Source: Variovorax sp. RA8 (GTDB lineage Bacteria > Pseudomonadota > Gammaproteobacteria > Burkholderiales > Burkholderiaceae_C). From it: a stretch of DNA of 64,000 nucleotides. Both the position numbers and the translations under genes were made by a program. The first letter of the stretch is position 1, and each line of letters starts with the position of its first letter. This document shows positions 19,257 through 28,384 of this stretch, in pieces. Under the pieces are notes generated by a model. The model was not told the DNA's origin. It ran no database searches and was given only the letters and a program-made list of their open reading frames with translations. The stretch is taken from positions 4,898,001 to 4,962,000 of the forward strand of contig NZ_LR594662.1 in the NCBI RefSeq assembly GCF_901827175.1, given 5' to 3'.

Positions 19257-20315
19257 GTGAGCGTCGTCGCCCCCCTCCCCTCGCGCAGGCTGGTCACGGC
19301 GAGCTACCTGCTCATCGCAGGCGCCCTGCTGCTGATCATGTGGCAGGGCCTGCTGCCCGGGCTGCTGTGCGTCTGCATCGGCTTTCTCGGCACACGCTGG
19401 CTCGCGCGCCTGCTCGATGCGGGACTGGGCCGGCTGCTCCCCGCGAAGGCGCGCCAGCAGGCGCCGGACTCCCCGTCGTCCTGGTCGCGCGTCGTCGCCG
19501 CAACCCTCGTGTCGCTGGCGCCGATCGGCCTGGGCATGCTGGCGTTTTCGGAAGCGCGCGAGTTCGTGCTCGGCGCGCCGGAGCAATACCAGGAACTGCT
19601 CGACTACATCGCCCGCACGGTGCTGGAGCTGCGGCTCAAGCTGCCGCCCGAGATCGGTACCTACCTGCCCGAAGGCACGGCCGAGGTGCAGCGGGTCATC
19701 GCCGGCTACCTCCGCGCCCAGGCCGGCGCGCTCGCGCTGACCGGCCGCGCCTGGCTGGGCGGCCTGCTGTTCGCCTATGTCGGCCTGATCGTCGGGGCAT
19801 TGGCGGCCGTGGCCCGGCATCCATCCAGCGGCCGCCCGCTGGCCGAGCTGCTCAAGCAGCGCATCACCCTGTTCGGCGAGGCCTTCGGCCAGATCGTGGC
19901 CGCACAGTTCTGGATCGCGGCCTTCAACACGCTGCTGACTGCGATCTTCCTGTTGTTCGTGCTGCCGCACTGGGAGCTGAACCTGCCCTACACGCCAGCG
20001 CTGATCACGCTGACCTTCGTCGCCGGCCTGGTGCCGATCGTCGGCAACCTGCTGTGCAACACGGTGATCACGCTGGTGGGCCTGTCGGTCTCGCCGGTCA
20101 CTGCGCTGGCTTGCCTGGGCTTTCTGATCCTCATTCACAAGGCCGAGTACTTCATCAATGCCAAGGTGGTCGGCGCCCGCACGCAGATGGGCGTGTGGGA
20201 GCTGCTGTCTGTGATGTTCGTGGCCGAGGCCGTGTTCGGCCCGGCCGGGCTGGTGGCGGCTCCGTTGTTCTACGCCTACCTCAAGAAGGAACTGCAGGCG
20301 GCACGGCTGGTTTGA
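19257..20315 (+). CDS. AI-2E family transporter (PerM/TqsA-like permease)
   Basis: 352 residues, about eight membrane helices. The family pattern includes two N-terminal helices (SYLLIAGALLLIMWQGLLPGLL), a long soluble amphipathic region, then QIVAAQFWIAAFNTLLTAIFL and the conserved VPIVGNLLCNTVITLVGLSVSP followed by INAKVVGART. Proteins of this family export small molecules or act as Na+/H+ exchangers; autoinducer-2 export is shown only for some. It starts with GTG at 19257, 14 bases after purM, and is probably co-transcribed with it. Confidence 0.9.
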   Translation: MSVVAPLPSRRLVTASYLLIAGALLLIMWQGLLPGLLCVCIGFLGTRWLARLLDAGLGRLLPAKARQQAPDSPSSWSRVVAATLVSLAPIGLGMLAFSEAREFVLGAPEQYQELLDYIARTVLELRLKLPPEIGTYLPEGTAEVQRVIAGYLRAQAGALALTGRAWLGGLLFAYVGLIVGALAAVARHPSSGRPLAELLKQRITLFGEAFGQIVAAQFWIAAFNTLLTAIFLLFVLPHWELNLPYTPALITLTFVAGLVPIVGNLLCNTVITLVGLSVSPVTALACLGFLILIHKAEYFINAKVVGARTQMGVWELLSVMFVAEAVFGPAGLVAAPLFYAYLKKELQAARLV

Positions 20316-20322
20316 AAGTCAA

Positions 20323-20350
20323 TGTCCTGATTTGACCGATTCGTGTCCTG
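20323..20350 (+). promoter_or_regulatory. Two TGTCCTG direct repeats at 21-bp spacing, possible AraC-type operator
   Basis: TGTCCTG occurs at 20323-20329 and again at 20344-20350, exactly two helical turns apart in start position. The flanks agree at several further positions. AraC-family activators commonly bind direct half-sites at about this spacing. An AraC-type GlxA regulator is encoded in the operon just downstream. The site is 72 bases before the hydrolase start. Confidence 0.4.
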
Positions 20351-20421
20351 CTGAGGGCGGACAGGCGGCAGAAACATAGGAAAAATAAGGCGCATCATCC
20401 ACCTGCCCGGAGTTTTGCGCC

Positions 20422-20994
20422 ATGAAGTCTTGTCTGATAGTGATCGATGCCCAGGAATCCTTCCGCCATCGCCCCTATTTCACCCCGCGTGACCTGTCCG
20501 CCTACGCGTTCGCCCAGAACGCGTTGATCGAAGGCTGCCGCGCTGCCGGCATTCCGATCGTGCGCATCTTTCACGTCGACGGACCCGCTCTCGCCGACAA
20601 CCCCTTCGCCATCGAATCCGGCCACGTCCGGCCGCTGGCCGAGCTCGCGTCTTTCGAAGCGGCCGCCACCTACACCAAGCACCGCCACAGCGCCCTCGTC
20701 GGGACCGGGCTCGATGTGTGGCTGACGCAGAACGGCATCGCCAGGCTGATCGTGAGCGGCATCCGCACCGAACAATGCTGCGAGACCACGACCCGCCATG
20801 CCTCAGACCTGGGCTGGGCGGTCGATTTCGTTACCGATGCCACGCTGACCTTCGACATGACGCAGCCCGACGGCCGGCCCCTGGCGGCGGCCGACATCAA
20901 GGCTCGCACCGCGACCGTGCTGGAAGGCCGTTTCGCGAAACTGTGCACCGTCGAGCAAGCACTGGAGCGGGCCGGCGCGCTGGCCGCGGCCTGA
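20422..20994 (+). CDS. Cysteine hydrolase of the isochorismatase family
   Basis: 190 residues. The catalytic Asp in LIVIDAQESF, a Lys in ATYTKHRHSAL and the nucleophile Cys in SGIRTEQCCETTTRHA followed by DLGWAVDFVTDATLTF match the isochorismatase-like fold. Family members split isochorismate, nicotinamide, N-carbamoyl compounds or other amides; the substrate here is not readable. It is followed 12 bases later by the GlxA-type regulator gene in the same direction, so the regulator probably controls it. Two 21-bp-spaced direct repeats lie upstream. Confidence 0.88.
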   Translation: MKSCLIVIDAQESFRHRPYFTPRDLSAYAFAQNALIEGCRAAGIPIVRIFHVDGPALADNPFAIESGHVRPLAELASFEAAATYTKHRHSALVGTGLDVWLTQNGIARLIVSGIRTEQCCETTTRHASDLGWAVDFVTDATLTFDMTQPDGRPLAAADIKARTATVLEGRFAKLCTVEQALERAGALAAA

Positions 20995-21006
20995 GGACGA
21001 AGGCGG

Positions 21007-22002
21007 ATGAGCAGCGCGCCACGCATCCGGGTCGTGTTCGTGCTGCTACCGAACAGCCTGGTATTGGACTGGGCCGGCCCGGCGGAAGCGCTGCGCATCG
21101 CCAACCAGCAGCTGCGCGCCGGCGGGCAAGCCGAGCGCTTCGCCATCGAGTTCGCCTCCCCGAGCCCCACCTCGACCGGCTCCGTCGGAATCACCCTGAG
21201 CGGCCTGGATCCATTGCCGACCTATTGGGACGACGGGCCCGCCTGGATCGTGCTGGTGGGCCTGCCGGGCGACACAGTGTCGACGGCCGGTGCGGACGCC
21301 CAGGCACTGCTGCGCTGGCTGCGCGGCCAGCGACTGGAGCGGGGCCGTCTCGAGCTGGTGACGATCTGCGCCGGCGCCCTGCTGGCTGCCCATGCCGGCG
21401 CCCTGGCAGGACGGCGCGTCACGACCCATCACCATCACCTCGATGAACTGCGGAGGGTGGAACCGCGCTGTGACGTGGTGGCCAACCGCGTGTTCGTGAT
21501 CGACCCGCCGCTCTACAGCAGCGCCGGCGTGACGACCGGCATCGACCTGATGCTGCATCGCATTGCCGACACCTGCGGCGGGGCGCTGGCGGCCCAGGTC
21601 GCCCAGACCATGGTGGTGGCGCTGCGGCGCGGTCCGCAGGACCCGGAACTCTCGCCCTTCCTGGCCCACCGCAACCACCTGCACCCTGCGCTCCATCGCG
21701 TGCAGGATGCGGTGAGCGAGGCGCCGCAGGACGACTGGAGCGTGCCGCGCATGGCCCAGGTCGCCCACACCTCGTCACGTCACCTGACGCGCCTGTTCGT
21801 CGAGCATGCAGGCGTGGCACCGCTCGATTACCTGCGCCGCCTGCGCCTGGCGACAGCGCGGCTGGCCCTCGACTCGGGCGCCAACGTCACCCGCGCGGCC
21901 GAGCTGGCAGGTTTCGCTTCCGACACCCAGCTGCGCCGCGCCTGGAGGCGGTTCGGCGCCGAGGGAGTGCCTTCGCGCCACCGGCTCGCCCCCCGCGCCT
22001 GA
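21007..22002 (+). CDS. GlxA family transcriptional regulator (DJ-1/PfpI-like domain plus AraC HTH)
   Basis: 331 residues. Residues ~8-185 form a DJ-1/PfpI-like domain with the elbow LVTICAGALLAAHAGALAGRRVTTH. Residues ~230-330 hold the two AraC-type helix-turn-helices, MAQVAHTSSRHLTRLFVEHAG and ARLALDSGANVTRAAELAGF. Such regulators often control catabolism of amines, carnitine or arginine; the ligand is unknown here. It lies directly after the isochorismatase-like gene and probably regulates it and itself. Confidence 0.9.
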   Translation: MSSAPRIRVVFVLLPNSLVLDWAGPAEALRIANQQLRAGGQAERFAIEFASPSPTSTGSVGITLSGLDPLPTYWDDGPAWIVLVGLPGDTVSTAGADAQALLRWLRGQRLERGRLELVTICAGALLAAHAGALAGRRVTTHHHHLDELRRVEPRCDVVANRVFVIDPPLYSSAGVTTGIDLMLHRIADTCGGALAAQVAQTMVVALRRGPQDPELSPFLAHRNHLHPALHRVQDAVSEAPQDDWSVPRMAQVAHTSSRHLTRLFVEHAGVAPLDYLRRLRLATARLALDSGANVTRAAELAGFASDTQLRRAWRRFGAEGVPSRHRLAPRA

Positions 22003-22127
22003 GCGCCTGAGCGCCTGCGGCTTGTGCGATTCGTCCTATCCAAAAAGCGCCATCGTCCGGCCCGGCGCGTCTGCGCCCGGTGCTCTTCTAGCGTCTTTCA
22101 CACCTAGCGCGCGGGGAGCCAGAGGCC

Positions 22128-23192
22128 ATGAAGATCGCTCAGATCGCTCCAATGTACGAGTCCGTGCCACCCCGTCTCTATGGCGGAACGGAGCGGGTCG
22201 TCGCCCATCTCTGCAATGCCTTGGTGAGCCAGGGTCACGAGGTCACCCTGTTCGCCTCGGCCGACGCACGCACACGGGCGCAGTTGGTTCCCATACGCGA
22301 ACAGGCATTGCGGCTGGACCCGGCGCCGCTCAAATCTGACCTGGCCAGCCACATGGTGCTGCTTCAGGAGGTGCGACGACAGGCGGACGACTTCGACGTG
22401 CTGCATTTCCACATCGACCTGCTGCACTTTCCCTTCTTCGCGGACATGGCCGAACGCACGCTCACCACCCTGCACGGCCGGCTGGACCTGAAGGACCTGC
22501 CCGAAGCCTATGCCCAGTGGCAGCAGTTCCCACTGGCCTCCATTTCCAGGCACCAGCGCGCGCCCCTGCCCTTTGCCCGCTGGCACGGCACGGTCCACCA
22601 TGGACTCGACCCGGCGCTCTACCCCTTCCAGCCGGAGGCGGCCGGCGGCTACCTCGCCTTCCTCGGCCGGATCTCGCCCGAGAAAAGGCCCGACCGGGCC
22701 ATCGCGATCGCCACTCGCGCAGGGCTGCCGCTGAAGATCGCCGCCAAGATCGACGCGGTGGACAAGGAATACTTCCGTGAGCGCATCCGGCCGCTGCTCG
22801 ACCATCCGCTGGTGGAATTCATCGGGGAGATCGGGGATGCCGAGAAGCCCGCCTTCCTTGGCGGCGCGCGCGCCCTGCTGTTCCCCATCGACTGGCCGGA
22901 GCCCTTCGGGCTGGTGCTGATCGAGGCCATGGCCTGCGGGACGCCGGTCATCGCCTGGCGCTGCGGCTCGGTGCCCGAGGTGGTGGATCACGGGATCAGC
23001 GGCCTGATCGTCGGCGACGAGGATGAGGCGCTCGCAGCCGTCCAACAGATCGGTGCACTCGACCGCACCGAGGTCCGCGCCACCTTCGAGCGGCGTTTTT
23101 CTGCCGCAACCATGGCCAAGGCCTACGTGGAGTTGTATCGTCGGCGTCCTGCGCACGACAAAGACGGCACTTCCTATCCCAAGGCGGCTTGA
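22128..23192 (+). CDS. Glycosyltransferase family 4 protein
   Basis: 354 residues. MKIAQIAPMYESVPPRLYGGTERVV is a GT-B acceptor-domain start. The donor domain shows YLAFLGRISPEKRPDRAIAIA, then VEFIGEIGDAEKPAFLGGARALLFPIDWPEPFGLVLIEAMACGTPVIA with the Glu of the EX7E motif. Proteins of this exact type often sit beside an amylo-alpha-1,6-glucosidase, as here. A role in storage or osmoprotective glucan metabolism is inferred. The start ATG at 22128 has GGGGAG nearby upstream. Its stop is two bases before the next start. Confidence 0.88.
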   Translation: MKIAQIAPMYESVPPRLYGGTERVVAHLCNALVSQGHEVTLFASADARTRAQLVPIREQALRLDPAPLKSDLASHMVLLQEVRRQADDFDVLHFHIDLLHFPFFADMAERTLTTLHGRLDLKDLPEAYAQWQQFPLASISRHQRAPLPFARWHGTVHHGLDPALYPFQPEAAGGYLAFLGRISPEKRPDRAIAIATRAGLPLKIAAKIDAVDKEYFRERIRPLLDHPLVEFIGEIGDAEKPAFLGGARALLFPIDWPEPFGLVLIEAMACGTPVIAWRCGSVPEVVDHGISGLIVGDEDEALAAVQQIGALDRTEVRATFERRFSAATMAKAYVELYRRRPAHDKDGTSYPKAA

Positions 23193-23194
23193 GC

Positions 23195-25357
23195 ATGAGC
23201 CAAGGCATGACGACTGAACCGCCGCTCGCGGAGCTCGAGGTCGAGGCGGTACTCGAACGCAATCCGCAGCGGCTTTTTGTCCTGAAGGAGGGCGACACCT
23301 TCCTGGTCGCCGATGTCTACGGCGACGTCACGGGAGAAGCCGACGGCCTGTTCCACAACGACACGCGCATGCTGTCGACCTTCCTCCTGCGGCTGGCCGG
23401 TCGAAGGCCTTCGCTGCTGTCGGGCGCCGTGAGCCAGGACAACCTGTTCTTCACGGCCAACATGACCAACCACCCGCTGCCCCTGCTCGGCAACCCGGCC
23501 ACGGCGGAGGGCGTGATCCACCTGGAGCGCAAGCGTTTCATCTGGAACGACCGCATCTTCGAGCGCATCAGCGTGCTGAACTATGGCGACCAACGGGTGC
23601 AGGCACCGCTGACACTGCATTTCGCGGCCGATTTCCACGACATGTTCGAGGTGCGCGGCCAGCAGCGGCAGCAGCGCGGCGCCCGCGAGCCGTCGCTGCT
23701 GAAGGAGCGCGGCGTGGAGTTGCGCTACCAGGGCCTCGACGGCCTGCTGCGCAGCATGTGCATCGAGTTCTCCGAGAACCCCGAGCGCATGGATGAGCGG
23801 CATGCGGCCTTCATGGTGCAACTCGATCCGCAGCAGCGCTGGACGCTGCATGCCGAGATCGGACCTTGTCCTTCGGACGCCGGCTGTTCGCGCTACCGGC
23901 AAGCCGCAGCCGCGGCCCGGCGCAGCATGCGCACGCGCCAGCGGCGCGGCGCGCGCGTACTGGCCTCGGGCCGATTGTTCCAGTCGTGGCTGGACAAATC
24001 GCGCGCCGACCTGGCGTTGCTGACCACCGACCTGCCCACCGGCCCGTACCCCTACGCCGGCATTCCGTGGTTCTCGACCCCGTTCGGACGCGATGCGATC
24101 GTGACAGCACTCCAGACGCTATGGCTCGATCCGGGCCTGGCGCACGGCGTGCTGTCCTTCCTGGCGCACAACCAGGCGCAGCAGACCTCGACTTTCCGCG
24201 ACTCCGAGCCGGGCAAGATCATGCATGAGACGCGCAAGGGCGAGATGGCGGCGGTGAACGAGTTGCCCTTCGCCAAGTACTACGGCGGGGTCGACACGAC
24301 GCCGCTGTTCGTCATGCTGGCGGGTGCCTACGCGGAACGGATGGGCGATCCCCACGTGCTGGATGCCTTCTGGCCGGCACTGGAAGCCGCCGTGCGCTGG
24401 ATCGAGCGCAGCGCGGCCAGCCATCCGACCGGCTTCCTGAGCTATGCGCGCGGCGAGGTGACCGGGCTGGCCAACCAGGGCTGGAAAGACAGCAACGACT
24501 CGGTGTTCCACGCCGACGGGAGCACGCCGGAAGGGCCGATCGCGTTGATCGAAGTCCAGGGCTACGCCTACCGCGCCTACGCCGCGATGGCCGAGCTATC
24601 GCGCCTGCGCGGCGACGCGGACGCGGCCCGCCACTGGCAGCAAAGCGCGGTGGCGCTGCAGGCTTCGGTCGAACGGCACTTCTGGCAGGAGGACATGCAG
24701 TTCTACGCGCTTGCGCTTGACGGCCACGGGCAACCCTGCCGGGTGCGGGCGTCGAACGTGGGGCATCTTCTGTACACCGGGCTTCCGCGCGCCGAGCGCG
24801 GGCGGGCCGCCGCCGAACAGTTGCTCTCGCGTGCCTTCAACTCCGGCTGGGGCATTCGCACGCTGCCGCCCGAGACGCCGCGCTTCAATCCGATGTCCTA
24901 CCACAACGGCTCGGTCTGGCCCCACGACGTGGTGCTGTGCGGCGCCGGGCTGGCGCGCTACGGCGAGCGCGACGGGCTGGTCCGGCTGCTGAACGGCCTG
25001 TTCGAGGCTGCCACGCATTTCGGCATGCGGCTGCCCGAGCTGTTCTGCGGCTTCGAGCGCGCGCCGGGCGAGGCGCCGATCGCCTATCCGGTCGCCTGCT
25101 TGCCGCAGGCCTGGGCGGCGGGCTCGGTCTTCATGCTGCTGCAGGCCTGTCTGGGCTTGCAGCTCGATGCCCATCGCGGACTGGTGCGCGTCGAGGATCC
25201 GCGACTGCCGGATGGAATCGACCATCTCCAGCTCCGGCACCTGCAACTCGGCACGCAGAAGCTGGACCTGAGCTTTCAGCGCCTGGGCGAGCGCGTGGTC
25301 GCATTCATCGACCGGCAGGAGGGGCCGTCACCGGTCAAGCTGTCGCTGAAGCTGTAA
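23195..25357 (+). CDS. Amylo-alpha-1,6-glucosidase / glycogen-debranching-like protein
   Basis: 720 residues. The N-terminal half (NPQRLFVLKEGDTFLVADVYGDV, then GLFHNDTRMLSTF) is the bacterial glycogen-debranching N-terminal domain. The C-terminal (alpha/alpha)6 barrel carries GIPWFSTPFGRDAIVTALQTL, NQGWKDSNDSVFHADG and NPMSYHNGSVWPHDV, containing the acidic residues of the catalytic site. It should hydrolyse alpha-1,6 or related glucosidic bonds. I chose ATG 23195 (MSQGMTTEPP), which has AAGGCGG about eight bases upstream; a TTG at 23189 is the alternative. It is coupled to the preceding glycosyltransferase. Confidence 0.87.
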   Translation: MSQGMTTEPPLAELEVEAVLERNPQRLFVLKEGDTFLVADVYGDVTGEADGLFHNDTRMLSTFLLRLAGRRPSLLSGAVSQDNLFFTANMTNHPLPLLGNPATAEGVIHLERKRFIWNDRIFERISVLNYGDQRVQAPLTLHFAADFHDMFEVRGQQRQQRGAREPSLLKERGVELRYQGLDGLLRSMCIEFSENPERMDERHAAFMVQLDPQQRWTLHAEIGPCPSDAGCSRYRQAAAAARRSMRTRQRRGARVLASGRLFQSWLDKSRADLALLTTDLPTGPYPYAGIPWFSTPFGRDAIVTALQTLWLDPGLAHGVLSFLAHNQAQQTSTFRDSEPGKIMHETRKGEMAAVNELPFAKYYGGVDTTPLFVMLAGAYAERMGDPHVLDAFWPALEAAVRWIERSAASHPTGFLSYARGEVTGLANQGWKDSNDSVFHADGSTPEGPIALIEVQGYAYRAYAAMAELSRLRGDADAARHWQQSAVALQASVERHFWQEDMQFYALALDGHGQPCRVRASNVGHLLYTGLPRAERGRAAAEQLLSRAFNSGWGIRTLPPETPRFNPMSYHNGSVWPHDVVLCGAGLARYGERDGLVRLLNGLFEAATHFGMRLPELFCGFERAPGEAPIAYPVACLPQAWAAGSVFMLLQACLGLQLDAHRGLVRVEDPRLPDGIDHLQLRHLQLGTQKLDLSFQRLGERVVAFIDRQEGPSPVKLSLKL

Positions 25358-25372
25358 GGCGGCGAGAGGCGC

Positions 25373-25795
25373 TCAGAGATAGCCGCAGAAGCGCAGCACA
25401 TGCCCGTCGGGCTCGCGTATCGCGAACTCGCGCAGCCCCCAGGGCTGCGACATCGGCGGCTCGATCACGCTGACGCCGCGTTTCACGTAAGCGGCATGCA
25501 GGCCGTCGACGTCCTGGCCCACATGAATCACGATCTCGCCGCGCCAGGCCTCGGCCTCGCGCCGGCCGCATTGCCACAGCCGGATGTAGACCGGATCGCC
25601 GTAGCTGCGGTCGCCCTTCTTCACCCGCGCATAGCTCGGCGGCTCGCCGGCGATGAAGTCGAGCTCGAAGCCGAGCACATCGCAGAAATAGCGCGCGGCG
25701 CGGGCCGCATCGGCGACCGGCAGCACCGGCTGCACGCCGTGGAATTCATGCAGCGTGCCGAGGTCGGCGGCCGCGGTCTTGCTGTCCTGCGCCAT
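25373..25795 (-). CDS. VOC (glyoxalase/bleomycin resistance) superfamily protein
   Basis: 140 residues. VQPVLPVADAARAARYFCDVLGFELDF is the first beta-alpha-beta-beta-beta module and VDGLHAAYVKRGVSVIEPPMSQPWGLREFAIREPDGHVLRF the second. The usual C-terminal metal Glu may be replaced, since the end reads REPDGHVLRFCGYL. Bacterial members bind metals or antibiotics, or act as dioxygenases or isomerases; the function cannot be assigned. Its ATG overlaps the stop of the SirB1-like gene by one codon position (ATGA). Confidence 0.85.
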   Translation of the reverse strand: MAQDSKTAAADLGTLHEFHGVQPVLPVADAARAARYFCDVLGFELDFIAGEPPSYARVKKGDRSYGDPVYIRLWQCGRREAEAWRGEIVIHVGQDVDGLHAAYVKRGVSVIEPPMSQPWGLREFAIREPDGHVLRFCGYL

Positions 25796-26646
25796 CAGTT
25801 CTCCGCCCGGCGCAAGGCGGCGACACGCTCGGCGATGGCATCGATGTCGAGCGCATCCTCGGCATGCATCAGGTAGGTCTCGAGGTCGCGTACCGCGCGT
25901 GCGGTGTTGCCCTGCTCCGCATGGGCCAGCCCGCGGTCGCGGTGCTCGCCCCAGGCCTCGGGGAAGAGCGTGACCAGCCGGTCCTGCACCGCGATCGCGC
26001 GCTGCCAGTCTTCCTGCGCCCGGTGGATTTCCTTCAGGTTGCGCAGCATGCGCCCGATGATCTCGCGCGGCGAGGCCGGCTGCAGGTACAGGCCCAACGG
26101 CACGTCGAAGTCGCCAACCAGCCCGCTGCTGCGCTTGTAGGGCTCGAGACGCTCGCTGAGCTCCTCGCGCGAGAGCGACTTGCCGGTGAAGGGATCGATC
26201 ACCACCTGCCCCTTGGGCAGCGTGATCTTGACCATGAAGTGGCCCGGGAAGCCCACGCCGCGCGCCTGCAGGCCCAGGCCCTGCGCCAGCTCCATCCACA
26301 GCACGGCCAGCGAGATCGGGATGCCGCGGCGCGTGCGCAGCACCGCGTTGAGGTAGCTGTTGTCGGGGTCGTAGTAGTCGTTGACGTTGCCGCCAAAGCT
26401 CAGGTCGTGGAAGAAGAACTGGTTGAGGGCGCGCAGCCGCTGCAGCGGTGCGGCATCGGCGGGCAGCCTGCGCTTGAGGCGCGCGAGCAACTGGTCGACA
26501 TCGCCCAGCACCTGCTGGACATCGAGCTCGGGGTATTCGTCCTGGGCCAGGCTGGCGGCGGCTTCGAGCAGCGGGAAGTGGTCGTCGCTCTTGACAAGCG
26601 ACTCGAAGTACTCGAGTGCGGTGGGCGCCTGGAAGCTGAACGTCAT
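25795..26646 (-). CDS. SirB1-family protein with transglutaminase-like core and TPR-like tail
   Basis: 283 residues. The central part ALNQFFFHDLSFGGNVNDYYDPDNSYLNAVLRTRRGIPISLAVLW is the Transglut_core2 signature, and VGFPGHFMVKI follows. The C-terminal ~90 residues look like TPR helices (REIIGRMLRNLKEIHRAQEDWQRAIAV, then AHAEQGNTARAVRDLETYL). E. coli SirB1/YchA is of this kind; no catalytic activity is established for it. It is translationally coupled to the VOC gene downstream and lies 54 bases after murJ on the same strand. Confidence 0.88.
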   Translation of the reverse strand: MTFSFQAPTALEYFESLVKSDDHFPLLEAAASLAQDEYPELDVQQVLGDVDQLLARLKRRLPADAAPLQRLRALNQFFFHDLSFGGNVNDYYDPDNSYLNAVLRTRRGIPISLAVLWMELAQGLGLQARGVGFPGHFMVKITLPKGQVVIDPFTGKSLSREELSERLEPYKRSSGLVGDFDVPLGLYLQPASPREIIGRMLRNLKEIHRAQEDWQRAIAVQDRLVTLFPEAWGEHRDRGLAHAEQGNTARAVRDLETYLMHAEDALDIDAIAERVAALRRAEN

Positions 26647-26700
26647 GTGTCTTTGTAGAGGAGCCCGCGCCGAGCGTCAAGGCAGGGCATGCGCCATGAA

Positions 26701-28266
26701 TCAGCGGCGCACCAGGCTGCGCAGCTTGACGCCCGCGAGCGCCAGCACTGCGAAGTACAGCAACGCCCCGCCTATCACCAGTGCCGCCAGCAGGCCAATG
26801 CGATGCAGGCGCTGCGCCTGCAGCCCGATCCAGTCGAAGTGCTGGTTGCCCCAGACCAGCAGGGCGCTCAGCGCGGCGGTCCCCGCCAGCACCTGGAGCA
26901 GGAAGCGCCCCCAGCCCGGCTCGGGCCGATAGCTGCCGCGGCGGACCAGTCCGACGAGCAGCCAGAGCGCATTGACCATCGCGCCGATGGCGATGGTGAG
27001 CGTCAGCGCCGCATGCTGAAGCAGCGGCACCAGGGCGACGTTGAGCAGTTGCGTCAGCACCAGTACCGCCACCGCGATCAGCATCGGCGTTCGCGTGTCG
27101 TGCTTGGCGTAGTAGCCCGGCGCCAGCACCTTGACGGCCACCAGGCCGACCAGCCCGACGCCGTAGCCCATCAACGCCAGGCTGGTGCGCTGCACGTGGA
27201 ATTCGTTGAAGGCGCCGTTGTGGAACAGCACGGCCACCAGCGGTCGCGCAAAGACCAGCAGGGCCAGGGCGCAGGGCACCGACAGCAGCACCACCAGGCG
27301 AAGGCCCCAGTCGAGCATCGCGGAGTAGCGCGCATCGTCCTGGGCCGCGCGCGCGCCGGCGAGCTGGGGCATCAGCACCACGCCGAGCGCCACGCCCAGC
27401 AACGCGGTGGGGAACTCCATCAGCCGGTCGGCATTGGTGATCCAACTCACGCTGCCGGTTGCGAGGTGGGAGGCGATCTGCGTGTTGATCAGCAGCGAGA
27501 TCTGCGCCACGCTGACGCCGATCAGCGCCGGCAGCATCAGGCGCGCGACGCGGCGCGTGCCCGGATCGGCCCAGGCGGCGCGGATCGCGCCCGGGCCGAG
27601 GCCGATGCGCGGCATCATCCCAACCCTGCGCAGCGCGGGAATCTGCAGCGCCAGCTGGAGCACCCCGCCCACCATCACGCCTGCGCACTGCGCATAGATC
27701 GGCTCGAGCCCCAGGCGCCTGAACCAGGGCGCGCCGACCACGATGGAGAGGATCAGCGCCACGTTCAGCAGCACCGGCGCGGCCGCAGGCACGGCGAACT
27801 TGCGCCAGGTGTTGAGGATGCCGCCGGCCAGCGCCACCAGCGACATGAAGCCGATGTAGGGGAACATCCAGCGCGTCATGGCGACGGCGGCGTCGAAGCT
27901 CTCCGGGTTCTTCTGCAGGCCGCTGGCCATGGCCCAGACCATCAGCGGCGCCCCGATCACGCCCGCCACGCACAGCAGGACGAGGGTCCAGGTCAGCAGT
28001 GTCCCCACGTGGTCCACCAGTGCCTTGGCGCCTGCGTCGCCCTGCTCGGTCCGGTTGGCCGCCAGGACCGGCACGAACGCCTGGCTGAAGGCGCCCTCGC
28101 CGAACACGCGCCGGAACAGGTTGGGGATGCGGAAGGCGACGTAGAACGCGTCGGTCATCGCGCTGACGCCGAACACCGAGGTCATGAGCACGTCGCGGAT
28201 GAGCCCCGTGATGCGGGAAGCGAGCGTCAGCAGGGAGACGGTGGAGGCGGATTTGAAGAGCGACAC
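26701..28266 (-). CDS. murJ: Lipid II flippase MurJ
   Basis: 521 residues, fourteen predicted membrane helices. It flips lipid II across the inner membrane for peptidoglycan synthesis. Signature segments: [19 protein letters not shown] at the N-terminus (with the conserved Arg), [29 protein letters not shown], and later [33 protein letters not shown] and [16 protein letters not shown]. It belongs to the MVF family within the MOP superfamily. It diverges from rpsT; 118 bases separate the starts. Confidence 0.97.
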   Translation of the reverse strand: [521 protein letters not shown]

Positions 28267-28331
28267 GGCCGGAAGTGTATGTGGCTGCGCGTGCTCTTCC
28301 CGGGGCCCGGGACGGGCAGTTGCCCATCGCC

Positions 28332-28337
28332 TATAAT
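28332..28337 (+). promoter_or_regulatory. -10 element of the rpsT promoter
   Basis: A perfect TATAAT lies 48 bases before the rpsT start. The hexamer at the matching -35 position is GC-rich and poor; TTGCCC at 28320 is too close. A Shine-Dalgarno AAGGAA is found 8-13 bases before the start codon. Confidence 0.6.
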
Positions 28338-28384
28338 GGAGGGCTTTGCCGCATCATCCGCAGACACTGTAAGGAACACCATCC

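Noticed and set aside
21996..22019. Three tandem copies of CGCCTGAG after the GlxA regulator gene
   Set aside because: Too short and too GC-biased to support a function; it spans only the last codons and stop.
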